Shown here: positions 1-5,625 of the stretch, one piece after another | Position numbering within the stretch: the first letter of the stretch is position 1 | How the letters are laid out: every line of letters begins with the position of its first letter | Assembly (NCBI GenBank): GCA_002339745.1 | Contig: DDKP01000149.1 | Coordinates: 1,347-9,839 of the forward strand | Length of the DNA stretch: 8,493 bases | DNA from: Firmicutes bacterium UBA2595 | GTDB taxonomy: Bacteria > Bacillota > Thermincolia > Thermincolales > UBA2595 | Reading direction: 5' to 3' | The notes under the pieces: model-generated | Seen by the model: the letters and a program-made list of their open reading frames with translations, nothing else | Told to the model about the DNA's origin: nothing | The model's database searches: none | Translations under genes and position numbers: made by a program

Positions 1-132
1 ATGACTTATGCTTATTTCCGGCAGACCAGATGATCCGGAGATTAGATAATGGGGCAGTCCCTTTTTTTTGTATAAAATATGGTACTAACGGCAAGATTAT
101 GTTAGGTTATAGCTTGTTTATCAATTGTGGTG

Positions 133-138
133 TATAAT
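133..138 (+). promoter_or_regulatory. Possible -10 box upstream of the glycosyltransferase cluster
   Basis: A perfect TATAAT sits about 50 bases before the chosen glycosyltransferase start, which would place transcription initiation near 145 and leave a leader of about 45 bases. No convincing -35 lies 16-18 bases upstream: TAGCTT at 110-115 matches the consensus poorly. The call therefore rests on the -10 alone. It also argues against the far-upstream TTG at 125 as the start codon, because that codon would lie upstream of the transcription start. Confidence 0.35.
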
Positions 139-190
139 ATGGCTAGAGTTTTTAGTTTCCAACCAACAATGGTATTTGCGGGGAGTCGGG

Positions 191-925
191 ATGAAACATC
201 GGGATAAGACGGTTATCCAAAACAACAAAATACTGGTTATAATACCTGCTTACAATGAGGAACGCAGCCTGCCGGGCGTGATAGCCAGAGTGCGAAAGTT
301 CCCCGGCATCGATGTTCTGGTAGTCAACGACGGGTCACAGGACGCGACTTCGGCGGTGGCAGAGAAAGCGGGGGCCAATGTGATTAATTTGCCCTTCAAC
401 TTGGGTATAGGCGGAGCCGTCCAAACAGGATACCTGTATGCATTTAAGAAAGGTTATGACGTGGCGGTCCAGGTTGATGCTGACGGGCAGCATAACCCGG
501 ATGACCTGATGAAGATTATTGACCCGGTCCTGCGGGAAAAAGCGGATATGGTCCTTGGATCACGGTTCGTGGAGACAACCGGCTATAAGGCTTCCCTTGC
601 CCGAAAAATGGGGATACTGGTTTTTTCATGGGTGGTATCTTTTATCACTGGCCAGACTTTTAAAGATACGACCAGCGGTTATCGGGCTGTTAACAGGCGG
701 GTAATTGAATTCTTTGCTGAAAATTATCCAACCGACTACCCAGAAGTGGAAGCCCTGGTTTTGCTTAACAGAAACGGGTTCAGCATTAAGGAAATCCCTG
801 TCACTATGGCTCCACGGGAGTACGGCGAATCTTCAATTACACCATTAAAATCCGTGTATTACATGATCAAGGTGCTGCTGGCCGTTTTCATGAATCTGCT
901 CAGGGCCCCTAAAAAGGAGGCTTAA
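191..925 (+). CDS. Family 2 glycosyltransferase, DPM1/DPG-synthase-like
   Basis: This is a 244-residue GT-A fold glycosyltransferase that probably moves a sugar from a nucleotide sugar to a polyprenyl phosphate at the inner face of the membrane. Visible motifs, in order, are IIPAYNEE (17-24), VVNDGS (44-49), the metal-binding DADGQH (96-101), GSRF (123-126), TTSGYR (160-165) and REYGESS (209-215). Only a short hydrophobic stretch near 224-238 could touch the membrane, and the GtrA-like C-terminal membrane domain of some relatives is absent. I chose ATG 191 because GGGGAG at 180-185 lies five bases upstream and the protein then starts shortly before the family core; an in-frame TTG at 125 would add 22 unrelated residues. 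The stop is six bases before the DUF2304 start, so the two are almost certainly co-transcribed. The sugar and acceptor cannot be read from sequence. Confidence 0.9.
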   Translation: MKHRDKTVIQNNKILVIIPAYNEERSLPGVIARVRKFPGIDVLVVNDGSQDATSAVAEKAGANVINLPFNLGIGGAVQTGYLYAFKKGYDVAVQVDADGQHNPDDLMKIIDPVLREKADMVLGSRFVETTGYKASLARKMGILVFSWVVSFITGQTFKDTTSGYRAVNRRVIEFFAENYPTDYPEVEALVLLNRNGFSIKEIPVTMAPREYGESSITPLKSVYYMIKVLLAVFMNLLRAPKKEA

Positions 926-931
926 GCGGCG

Positions 932-1327
932 TTGAAGGTTGATATTTTCTTTTTTTCCGCCCTGTTCAGCCTTATGTTTCTGGTAGTCGTTCTCGAGTTT
1001 GTACGCAGTAAAAGGCTGAAGGAACAATATTCTCTGTTATGGATATTTATATCCGTGATAATGATTGTTTTTGCGCTGTGGCGGGACCTGCTGGAGCGGG
1101 TGGCCTCCCGGTTGGGAATAGTATATGCCCCATCTTTATTGTTTATAGTGGGCATTCTTTTTTCTTTTGCGCTCATCCTGCATTACTCGGTAATTATTTC
1201 CAAATTACATACCCAGAATGTCAGACTGGCTCAGGAATTAGGTATTCTGAATAAAAAGATAGAAGACCTCAATAAACGGGTTGACGGGGGGAAAACAATT
1301 GAAGACAGTACTGCTGATCCTGTTTAA
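932..1327 (+). CDS. DUF2304 family membrane protein
   Basis: This is a 131-residue membrane protein starting at TTG 932, with a strong AAGGAGG (914-920) that overlaps the end of the glycosyltransferase gene. Three hydrophobic helices are visible at about 4-22, 35-50 and 66-88, followed by a charged, coiled-coil-like tail from 90 to 118. The short basic loop after helix 1, with RSKRLKEQYSLLW at 25-37, matches the signature I know from DUF2304 proteins. In other bacteria these are commonly encoded next to DPM1-like glycosyltransferases, as here. The molecular role is unknown; a scaffold or partner for the glycosyltransferase at the membrane is an inference from context. The last 29 bases overlap the following gene in another frame, which suggests translational coupling. 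Confidence 0.82.
   Translation: MKVDIFFFSALFSLMFLVVVLEFVRSKRLKEQYSLLWIFISVIMIVFALWRDLLERVASRLGIVYAPSLLFIVGILFSFALILHYSVIISKLHTQNVRLAQELGILNKKIEDLNKRVDGGKTIEDSTADPV
1286..1292 (+). promoter_or_regulatory. Ribosome binding site deciding the SMR-like gene start
   Basis: GGGGGGA lies six bases before TTG 1299 and inside the coding region of the upstream DUF2304 gene. The alternative in-frame TTG at 1281 lies before this site and has no comparable site of its own, so 1299 is preferred. Confidence 0.55.
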
Positions 1328-1646
1328 TGTTGTTTTGCTTACTTCAGGCCAAATTCTCTGGAAAATGGGCCTTGAACGTGCAGGGGGCATTTCTGTGGAG
1401 AACATGACCCGGGTCATTTTTTCGCCCTTAATCCTGGCCGGCCTGGCCCTGTATGTCGTAGCCACGGTCGTTTGGTTTGTTGTCTTATCACGGGCGGACC
1501 TGAGCTTTGCTTATCCATTGCAGAGTACCGCTTACGTTCTCGGAGTTATCGCCGCCTGGCTTATTTTTAAGGAAATCGTCCCTCCTACCAGGTGGTTGGG
1601 GGTTGCGGTAATCATTGCCGGAGTGGCTCTGGTGTCTTACAAGTAG
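1299..1646 (+). CDS. Four-helix SMR/EamA-like membrane transporter
   Basis: This is a 115-residue protein with four predicted membrane helices at about 3-21, 41-64, 73-91 and 97-113, the size and layout of the small multidrug resistance/EamA half-transporter group. Typical features are QILWKMG at 18-24, LSRADLSFAYPLQS at 63-76 between helices 2 and 3, and the FKE loop at 90-92 before helix 4. Helix 1 has no acidic residue, whereas drug-exporting EmrE-type proteins carry an essential Glu there. This favours a role like ArnE/ArnF, which translocate lipid-linked aminoarabinose, over drug efflux. Lying behind a DPM1-like glycosyltransferase, it is a candidate flippase for a polyprenyl-phosphate sugar; that is inference. 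Such proteins usually act as dimers, and only one subunit gene is present. TTG 1299 was chosen over TTG 1281 on ribosome-binding-site spacing. Confidence 0.8.
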   Translation: MKTVLLILFNVVLLTSGQILWKMGLERAGGISVENMTRVIFSPLILAGLALYVVATVVWFVVLSRADLSFAYPLQSTAYVLGVIAAWLIFKEIVPPTRWLGVAVIIAGVALVSYK

Positions 1647-1686
1647 AACCATAATCGATACCTGACGGGACAACCGGGGTGATTGG

Positions 1687-2028
1687 ATGAGCGAAACAAT
1701 TATTTTTAGCGTACTCTTTATAATTATTTGGTTACTCCTGATTTATAACCGTAAGCTTAAACTCACGATAAAACGAAACACCCGCAGTATGAACATCTGG
1801 GAGCGCGGCGCCGGTTGGAGCCGTGACGACTGCCTCTGCGGCGCCCCGAGAGGGAAGTGGAAGGCCCTGGCCATGCAGCGCCCTGAAAACACATTACTCT
1901 TATTGTGCCCCGGCTGTGGGAGGTTATGGGAAGAACAGATGAGTCTTTACGGTAACAAATGGCGGTCTGTAGATTCAGCCTACGCTAAGGAGATTTATAA
2001 TTATGCGCAAGAGGGGTCAGGTTTATAA
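1687..2028 (+). CDS. Membrane-anchored four-cysteine (zinc-ribbon-like) protein, unknown
   Basis: I do not recognise this 113-residue protein. It starts at ATG 1687 behind GGGGTGA (1676-1682). Residues 4-20 form one hydrophobic helix followed by a strongly basic stretch (22-34), which predicts an N-terminal anchor with the rest in the cytoplasm. The soluble part carries CLC at 49-51 and CPGC at 74-77, a CxC plus CxxC arrangement able to bind zinc or another metal. It also has several tryptophans (38, 44, 58, 81, 92). Similar pairs occur in zinc-ribbon proteins, but the spacing and the CxC half are not a family I can name. It follows the SMR-like gene by 40 bases with no terminator between them, so it probably ends the glycan transcript. 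A functional link to the glycan genes is not shown. Confidence 0.7.
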   Translation: MSETIIFSVLFIIIWLLLIYNRKLKLTIKRNTRSMNIWERGAGWSRDDCLCGAPRGKWKALAMQRPENTLLLLCPGCGRLWEEQMSLYGNKWRSVDSAYAKEIYNYAQEGSGL

Positions 2029-2071
2029 CGACTGGCATCACATATAACCGGGTTGTGCAGTGTTGAAAGGG

Positions 2072-2097
2072 GAATATTACTATATTCTGCATATTCC
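2072..2097. repeat. Nested inverted repeats upstream of the 56-residue protein gene
   Basis: GAATAT (2072-2077) is followed after four bases by its reverse complement ATATTC (2082-2087). The same left arm, extended by one base to GGAATAT (2071-2077), also pairs perfectly with ATATTCC (2091-2097). One left arm can therefore pair with either of two right arms. The element lies about 55 bases before the start codon and could be an operator, but AT-rich upstream regions give such repeats by chance. Confidence 0.35.
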
Positions 2098-2149
2098 ATG
2101 ACGGATCGGCACATGATATGGAAAAACCGGCAAGGAGGAGTACGTAATT

Positions 2150-2320
2150 ATGTCAAAGGATGAAGAAAAGACGTACAACGGGTCTTATCTCTACCGGCTC
2201 AATGAAGAACTGAGCGGTCAGGCCGAGATTGCCCCGTATTTTGTCGAATCTACCGCTGCCGTCGAGGAACCGGACGAACTGCCGGAAGGGACAGAGAACA
2301 AAGGAGAAAGCCCCCGGTAA
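2150..2320 (+). CDS. Small acidic protein of 56 residues, unknown
   Basis: ATG 2150 is preceded by AAGGAGG (2132-2138), and the frame runs 56 codons to TAA 2318-2320. The product is hydrophilic and rich in Glu and Asp, with no membrane segment, cysteine or signal peptide. A more structured-looking N-terminal half has the aromatic run YNGSYLYRL at 9-17. The tail from about residue 36 is Pro/Glu-rich and probably disordered. Support for a real gene comes from the strong ribosome binding site and the terminator beginning 27 bases after the stop. It stands alone between the glycan cluster and the hydrolase pair. No function can be assigned. Confidence 0.62.
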   Translation: MSKDEEKTYNGSYLYRLNEELSGQAEIAPYFVESTAAVEEPDELPEGTENKGESPR

Positions 2321-2346
2321 CAAATTTAAGTTTTATCTTTTCTTAT

Positions 2347-2373
2347 AACCCTGCATCCGTGGGGTTGTTTTTT
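2347..2373 (+). terminator. Rho-independent terminator after the 56-residue protein gene
   Basis: An eight-pair stem, with two G-U pairs in its upper half, is formed by 2347-2354 and 2359-2366 around the loop ATCC. It is followed by GTTTTTT. This closes the preceding small gene and separates it from the hydrolase pair. Confidence 0.75.
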
Positions 2374-2457
2374 GGGCTGTTATACGACATTGGGCTGCAG
2401 GATTAATCTCATGCGTGATGAATAATATTAAGTATAGTTTGATGAGAAGGTGATGCT

Positions 2458-3297
2458 GTGCCCTATCAAATTGCCCAGGATACTTACATTTTTCAAAGTT
2501 GTATCTGGCAGACCAATTCCTGCGTAATTCTCAACGAGGCTGCGAACATTATAATTGACCCCTGCTATTTTCCCGTTGAGATTCAGGTTATCGAAGATTT
2601 TGTCAGCCGCAGGAAGAGTTTTAACAAGTACATAATATTTACCCATTCGGATTTCGACCATATTGTTGGGTATCAGTACTTCAAAGGGGCCAAGCTGCTG
2701 GGACACGGGGAGATGGCCCGTTGTGACAGGGAAGCCCAGGTCCTGCAGGCGAGAGAGATAGACCAGACATATTATATTAACCGGAAGACTCCATTTCTTT
2801 TTCCCGAGCTGGATTTAACGTTCGCTTCCGATTTTCGCGTGCCACTAAAGGGAGACGAACTGGCGCTTTTCCATGCCCCCGGTCATACGGCTGACAGCAT
2901 TTTTATAGTGAGTACCGCAAAAAGGGTATTATTTGCCGGAGATTACCTGTCTGACCTGGAGTTCCCTTTTATTTATTTTGATTCCGGCGCTTACAGCAGA
3001 ACTCTTGAGTTGGCGGAGAAAATAGTCAGGGACTTCCAAATAGAGATTGTTGTTCCCGGTCACGGGGAACTGGCCAAGGGAAGAGAGGAAATCTTCGAAC
3101 GAATTAACAATGACAAGGAGTACCTGGCCAACTTGCTGGAAAATGCCCAGGACCTTTGCTTCCAGGGCCTGCAGGAGAAGGAAATCACAGAGGTATTAAA
3201 GGGAATAAAATATAGAAACGAACCCATCGAGGGCTCGATGCTCAAAATGCATGAAGAGAATATTAGATTGATATTAAAGGAAATACAGTCATTTTGA
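2458..3297 (+). CDS. Metallo-beta-lactamase-fold hydrolase
   Basis: This 279-residue cytoplasmic protein has the metallo-beta-lactamase fold and is likely a hydrolase of a thioester, ester or similar bond using a two-metal site. Metal-site motifs are THSDFDH (62-68), PGHT (141-144), GDYLSD (161-166) and VPGHGE (199-204), giving ligands H63, D65, D67, H68, H143, D162 and H202. The usual second His of HxHxDH is Asp here, so one ligand is altered but the site remains complete. A helical C-terminal extension from about 210 to 279 follows the core, as in glyoxalase II-like and related hydrolases. GTG 2458 follows GAGAAGG (2444-2450) at a suitable distance. The thioesterase gene follows after 43 bases without a terminator, so a shared transcript and acyl-thioester chemistry are plausible. 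The substrate is unknown. Confidence 0.87.
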   Translation: MPYQIAQDTYIFQSCIWQTNSCVILNEAANIIIDPCYFPVEIQVIEDFVSRRKSFNKYIIFTHSDFDHIVGYQYFKGAKLLGHGEMARCDREAQVLQAREIDQTYYINRKTPFLFPELDLTFASDFRVPLKGDELALFHAPGHTADSIFIVSTAKRVLFAGDYLSDLEFPFIYFDSGAYSRTLELAEKIVRDFQIEIVVPGHGELAKGREEIFERINNDKEYLANLLENAQDLCFQGLQEKEITEVLKGIKYRNEPIEGSMLKMHEENIRLILKEIQSF

Positions 3298-3327
3298 TTG
3301 GCTTTGTTCGGGCGCATGAAATAACTT

Positions 3328-3334
3328 GAGGGGG
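3328..3334 (+). promoter_or_regulatory. Ribosome binding site deciding the thioesterase start
   Basis: GAGGGGG ends six bases before ATG 3341 but only three before ATG 3338, and it overlaps the in-frame TTG at 3326. Spacing favours 3341. Confidence 0.55.
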
Positions 3335-3340
3335 TTGATG

Positions 3341-3775
3341 ATGAAGAAAATACTTGAGTACAGGTATTGTTTTGTTTGCGGCAGGGATTCGAATATTGGC
3401 CTTAAACTGGATTTTGAACTCACCGAAACCGGCGCGCGGACTTCGTTCACCGCGGAGGAAAAGTTTCAGGGTTTTAAGGGTTTAGTTCACGGAGGAATAC
3501 TCTGCGCCGTGCTGGATGAGGTCATGTGGAAGGCGATTAATGGTCATACGGGGGCAGTTACCGTGACGGTCAAGCTGGAAACCAAGTTTAAACGGCCGGT
3601 TTCGGTTGGAACCCGGCTTTTTGTGGAAGGCTCCGTTACCGGGCAGAAAAGGAATTTCTATGAGGCCAAAAGCAGTGTCCGTGATTCGGAAGGAACTGTG
3701 CTGGCCGAGGCTGTCGGCCTGTTTATAGAATTGGAAAAAGATAAAAAATCCGCCCTAACGGAAGCATTAAGCTAA
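3341..3775 (+). CDS. PaaI-type hotdog-fold thioesterase
   Basis: This is a 144-residue hotdog-fold protein, the normal size for PaaI/YigI-type acyl-CoA thioesterases, which hydrolyse acyl- or aryl-CoA thioesters as cytoplasmic oligomers. CFVCGRDSNIGLKL at 10-23 matches the CFVCG...GL opening common in this family. LVHGGILCAVLDEVM at 48-62 is the core helix motif with HGG (50-52) and the probable catalytic acid D59 or E60. The sequence TVKLETKFKRPV, in the middle of the protein, is the usual strand leading to the 'kRPv' turn. It shares a direction and a 43-base gap with the metallo-hydrolase gene upstream, and a strong terminator follows 22 bases downstream. The acyl group handled cannot be told from sequence. 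Confidence 0.88.
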   Translation: MKKILEYRYCFVCGRDSNIGLKLDFELTETGARTSFTAEEKFQGFKGLVHGGILCAVLDEVMWKAINGHTGAVTVTVKLETKFKRPVSVGTRLFVEGSVTGQKRNFYEAKSSVRDSEGTVLAEAVGLFIELEKDKKSALTEALS

Positions 3776-3796
3776 CGTTGCATAAAACGGAATATC

Positions 3797-3819
3797 AACG
3801 GTCTTTTGACCGTTTTTTT
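3797..3819 (+). terminator. Rho-independent terminator after the thioesterase gene
   Basis: A perfect seven-pair stem AACGGTC/GACCGTT (3797-3803 and 3808-3814) surrounds a TTTT loop and runs into an uninterrupted T tract. It ends the hydrolase/thioesterase transcript and implies that the patatin gene has its own promoter. Confidence 0.9.
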
Positions 3820-3894
3820 CTTCCCCGCGTAACGGCCTGAGTTAGCGTTCCCGAACTTCACGTCCCGGAATACTATATACGGGAGGAATATATT

Positions 3895-4872
3895 ATGAAA
3901 AAAATACTCAAGTTTAAAAAGAGAGCAAATGCCGTGTTCGAAGGCGGGGGTGTCAAGGGAATCGGAATAGCCGGCGCTCTAACTGTTGCCAGCCGGTATT
4001 TTGACTGGGTGTATGTAGCGGGAACTTCAGCCGGGGCCGTAGTAGCTTCCTTGATTGCCGCAGGGTATACGGCCGAGGAAATCAAAGACCTGGTTTTTAA
4101 TATTGACTACAGGCAGTTCGAAGATACTGATGTGCTCGGGCAGATCCCGTTAATTGGGCCGTTTTGGCATTTGAAATTCAAGCTGGGACTGTTTAAGGGG
4201 GACTATATCGAAGAATGGGTAAGGGAAGCCCTGAAAGAAAAAGGTGTTGAGCAGTTCGGAGACCTTGTGGTACACAGGAACGCCAGGAACCCTAAAGGAC
4301 GCTACCGCCTGAGAGTGGTTGCCTCTGATATATCCACAGGAACGATGCTGGTGCTGCCCCAGGATATTGCGAGATACGGTATAGATCCTGACTACTTGGA
4401 GGTGGCCAAGGCCATCAGGATGAGCATCAGCATTCCTTTTTTCTTCCGGCCGGTTAAACTGGTTTACAAGGATGAAGACAACAGGCACAGGATTAGTTAC
4501 ATCGTCGACGGGGGCGTACTCAGCAACTTTCCGGTCTGGCTCTTCGACAAAGGCACAGGTACCGAAGGCTTACCGACTATTGGTTTCAAACTGGTGGGGC
4601 CGGATACTGGCAGGGAGAACGACATTCATGGTCCTTTTTCCATGTTAAAGGCGCTTTTCAGCACAATGATAGAGGCTCATGACAACAGGTTTATTGAAGA
4701 AAAAGCCTTTGCCAGGACAATTCCAATTCCGACCCAAGGAGTAAGGTCGACTGATTTTCACATTTCCCGCGATAAGATAGAAGAGCTTTTTCAAGCCGGT
4801 GTCGGCGCGGCAGAAGATTTTTTCAAAAACCGGAGCTATCGGGGCTACATGTTGAAATACCTCAATGGTTGA
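3895..4872 (+). CDS. Patatin-like phospholipase
   Basis: This 325-residue patatin-family lipid acyl hydrolase uses a Ser-Asp dyad to cleave fatty acids from phospholipids or other acyl lipids. The oxyanion-hole motif FEGGGVKG is at 15-22, the nucleophile elbow GTSAG at 43-47 (S45), and the DGG motif with the catalytic Asp at 205-207. SIPFFFRPV at 179-187 precedes the DGG strand as expected. The start ATG 3895 follows GGGAGG (3881-3886) at eight bases. There is no signal peptide and no membrane helix, so it is cytoplasmic or peripheral. The N-terminus is basic (KKILKFKKR), which could help contact with acidic membrane lipid. It is convergent with the membrane protein gene downstream. It lies near two other probable acyl hydrolases but after a terminator, so it is a separate unit. 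Confidence 0.92.
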   Translation: MKKILKFKKRANAVFEGGGVKGIGIAGALTVASRYFDWVYVAGTSAGAVVASLIAAGYTAEEIKDLVFNIDYRQFEDTDVLGQIPLIGPFWHLKFKLGLFKGDYIEEWVREALKEKGVEQFGDLVVHRNARNPKGRYRLRVVASDISTGTMLVLPQDIARYGIDPDYLEVAKAIRMSISIPFFFRPVKLVYKDEDNRHRISYIVDGGVLSNFPVWLFDKGTGTEGLPTIGFKLVGPDTGRENDIHGPFSMLKALFSTMIEAHDNRFIEEKAFARTIPIPTQGVRSTDFHISRDKIEELFQAGVGAAEDFFKNRSYRGYMLKYLNG

Positions 4873-4902
4873 ACATTATTTTTTCTGTTTTGCATTGAAG
4901 TG

Positions 4903-5355
4903 TTATGATTTTAAAATTTTCGTTGGAAGTGTTCCCCATTTGACTACCAAGTAGGCCATTGTGAACGAATATACCAAATCTGATCCCAACAAGGCCAGGT
5001 TTGTGACGGCATCTTGATGCAACACAGGTGCGATTTTCAGAGCTCGGTCCAATAGACCGATTCCGACTACCCATACAAAACCTGTGTAACCTATCGCCTT
5101 TAAAATCCAGTAGTCCTTTCCGGTAATTGATAGGAAATATACAAAGACCAGGGCAAAAAAGCCGCCAGCAGTGATGTCCGCGACGAAGCCGACTATGTAA
5201 CCGGCAAAGGTGTGGAGAGCTTTACTGTTCAGAAAAAATTCGCCAGCTATAAGCAGGTAATGCGTTTTTGCTATGCCAAGTAAAAACAGAAGGTAACTGA
5301 ATACAGTTTGAAGAATGCTTCCGATTATTCCTGCAAAAATAGCCCGGACAAACAC
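4903..5355 (-). CDS. Four-helix membrane protein, unknown function
   Basis: This is a 150-residue very hydrophobic protein on the minus strand, starting at GTG (5355-5353) behind AAGGGGG, with about eight bases between. Hydrophobic helices are visible at about 5-28, 50-78, 84-104 and 117-138. Helix 1 begins with an FAGIIGS stretch, and helix 2 holds GYIVGFVAD...AGG with an Asp inside the membrane region at 60. Polar residues within helices (D60, H49, D103, D126) could matter for transport or gating, but no known motif is present. I do not recognise the family; proteins of this size and layout are widespread among Clostridia as hypothetical membrane proteins. It is transcribed alone, divergent from the DUF1189 gene and convergent with the patatin gene, ending 30 bases from it. 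Confidence 0.75.
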   Translation of the reverse strand: MFVRAIFAGIIGSILQTVFSYLLFLLGIAKTHYLLIAGEFFLNSKALHTFAGYIVGFVADITAGGFFALVFVYFLSITGKDYWILKAIGYTGFVWVVGIGLLDRALKIAPVLHQDAVTNLALLGSDLVYSFTMAYLVVKWGTLPTKILKS

Positions 5356-5441
5356 TTAAGTAACCCCCTTAAAACTCTTTTTTTATATAGATTCCCATAT
5401 CAAACTGGTATTATCCACTAGCAGTTGACAAACAGAATAAC

Positions 5442-5470
5442 TGGACTTACCGGGTGCAGAAGTCTATAAT
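5442..5470 (+). promoter_or_regulatory. Sigma-A-like promoter for the DUF1189 gene
   Basis: TGGACT (5442-5447) and a perfect TATAAT (5465-5470) are separated by 17 bases. Initiation near 5477 would give a leader of about 150 bases before GTG 5626. A perfect TTGACA at 5425-5430 is too far from TATAAT (34 bases between) to serve it. Confidence 0.5.
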
Positions 5471-5625
5471 TGAAGTGAACCGGAGTTTTTTTCGGCGGGA
5501 GGAGCATCAACTGAAGTAAGTGAAAAACAAACTGGAAGGGAATCACGGTAAAAAATTTACTGGAGAAAAATCCAATCCAAAGGCACAAACATGAAGTAAA
5601 AAAATATTTGAAAGGAGCTTTAAAA
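5471..5625 (+). other. Long AT-rich leader of the DUF1189 gene
   Basis: About 150 bases lie between the likely transcription start and the DUF1189 start codon. I see a T run at 5487-5493 next to the G-rich CGGCGGGAGGAG, and then a purine-rich, A-rich stretch. No riboswitch family, T-box or attenuator can be recognised. A GTG-started 24-codon frame at 5520 lacks a well-placed ribosome binding site. Confidence 0.3.
5611..5617 (+). promoter_or_regulatory. Ribosome binding site deciding the DUF1189 start
   Basis: AAAGGAG ends eight bases before GTG 5626 and lies inside the extension that the in-frame TTG at 5608 would add, so GTG 5626 is preferred. Confidence 0.65.

Noticed and set aside
51..69. 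GGGG...TCCC followed by eight T residues, resembling a terminator for an upstream gene.
   Set aside because: The stem has only three G-C pairs. A second arm pair, TCCGG/CCGGA further upstream, has a 14-base loop. Too weak to call.
3..137. A 44-codon open stretch in frame 3 at the left edge, and an 11-codon frame from base 1 to the TGA at 31-33, either of which might be the tail of an upstream gene.
   Set aside because: Neither gives a recognisable protein, the longer one crosses a T run and the likely -10 box, and one edge gives too little to decide.
2053..2086. TTGTGC/TTGAAA and TATATT as a promoter for the 56-residue protein gene.
   Set aside because: The spacers are 22 or 12 bases, outside the range for a sigma-A promoter.
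3848..3876. TTCCCG and TACTAT 17 bases apart as a promoter for the patatin gene.
   Set aside because: Initiation would fall within the ribosome binding site at 3881-3886, leaving no usable leader, and the -35 matches poorly.
4864..4892. AATG/CATT hairpin with a T-rich tail at the end of the patatin gene.
   Set aside because: The stem is only four A/T-rich pairs around a six-base loop; the T-rich run may still contribute to termination but the hairpin is not convincing.
5520..5594. A GTG-started 24-codon frame in the DUF1189 leader, as a possible leader peptide.
   Set aside because: The nearest GGAGG is about 15 bases upstream, too far for good initiation, and the peptide has no run of regulatory codons.
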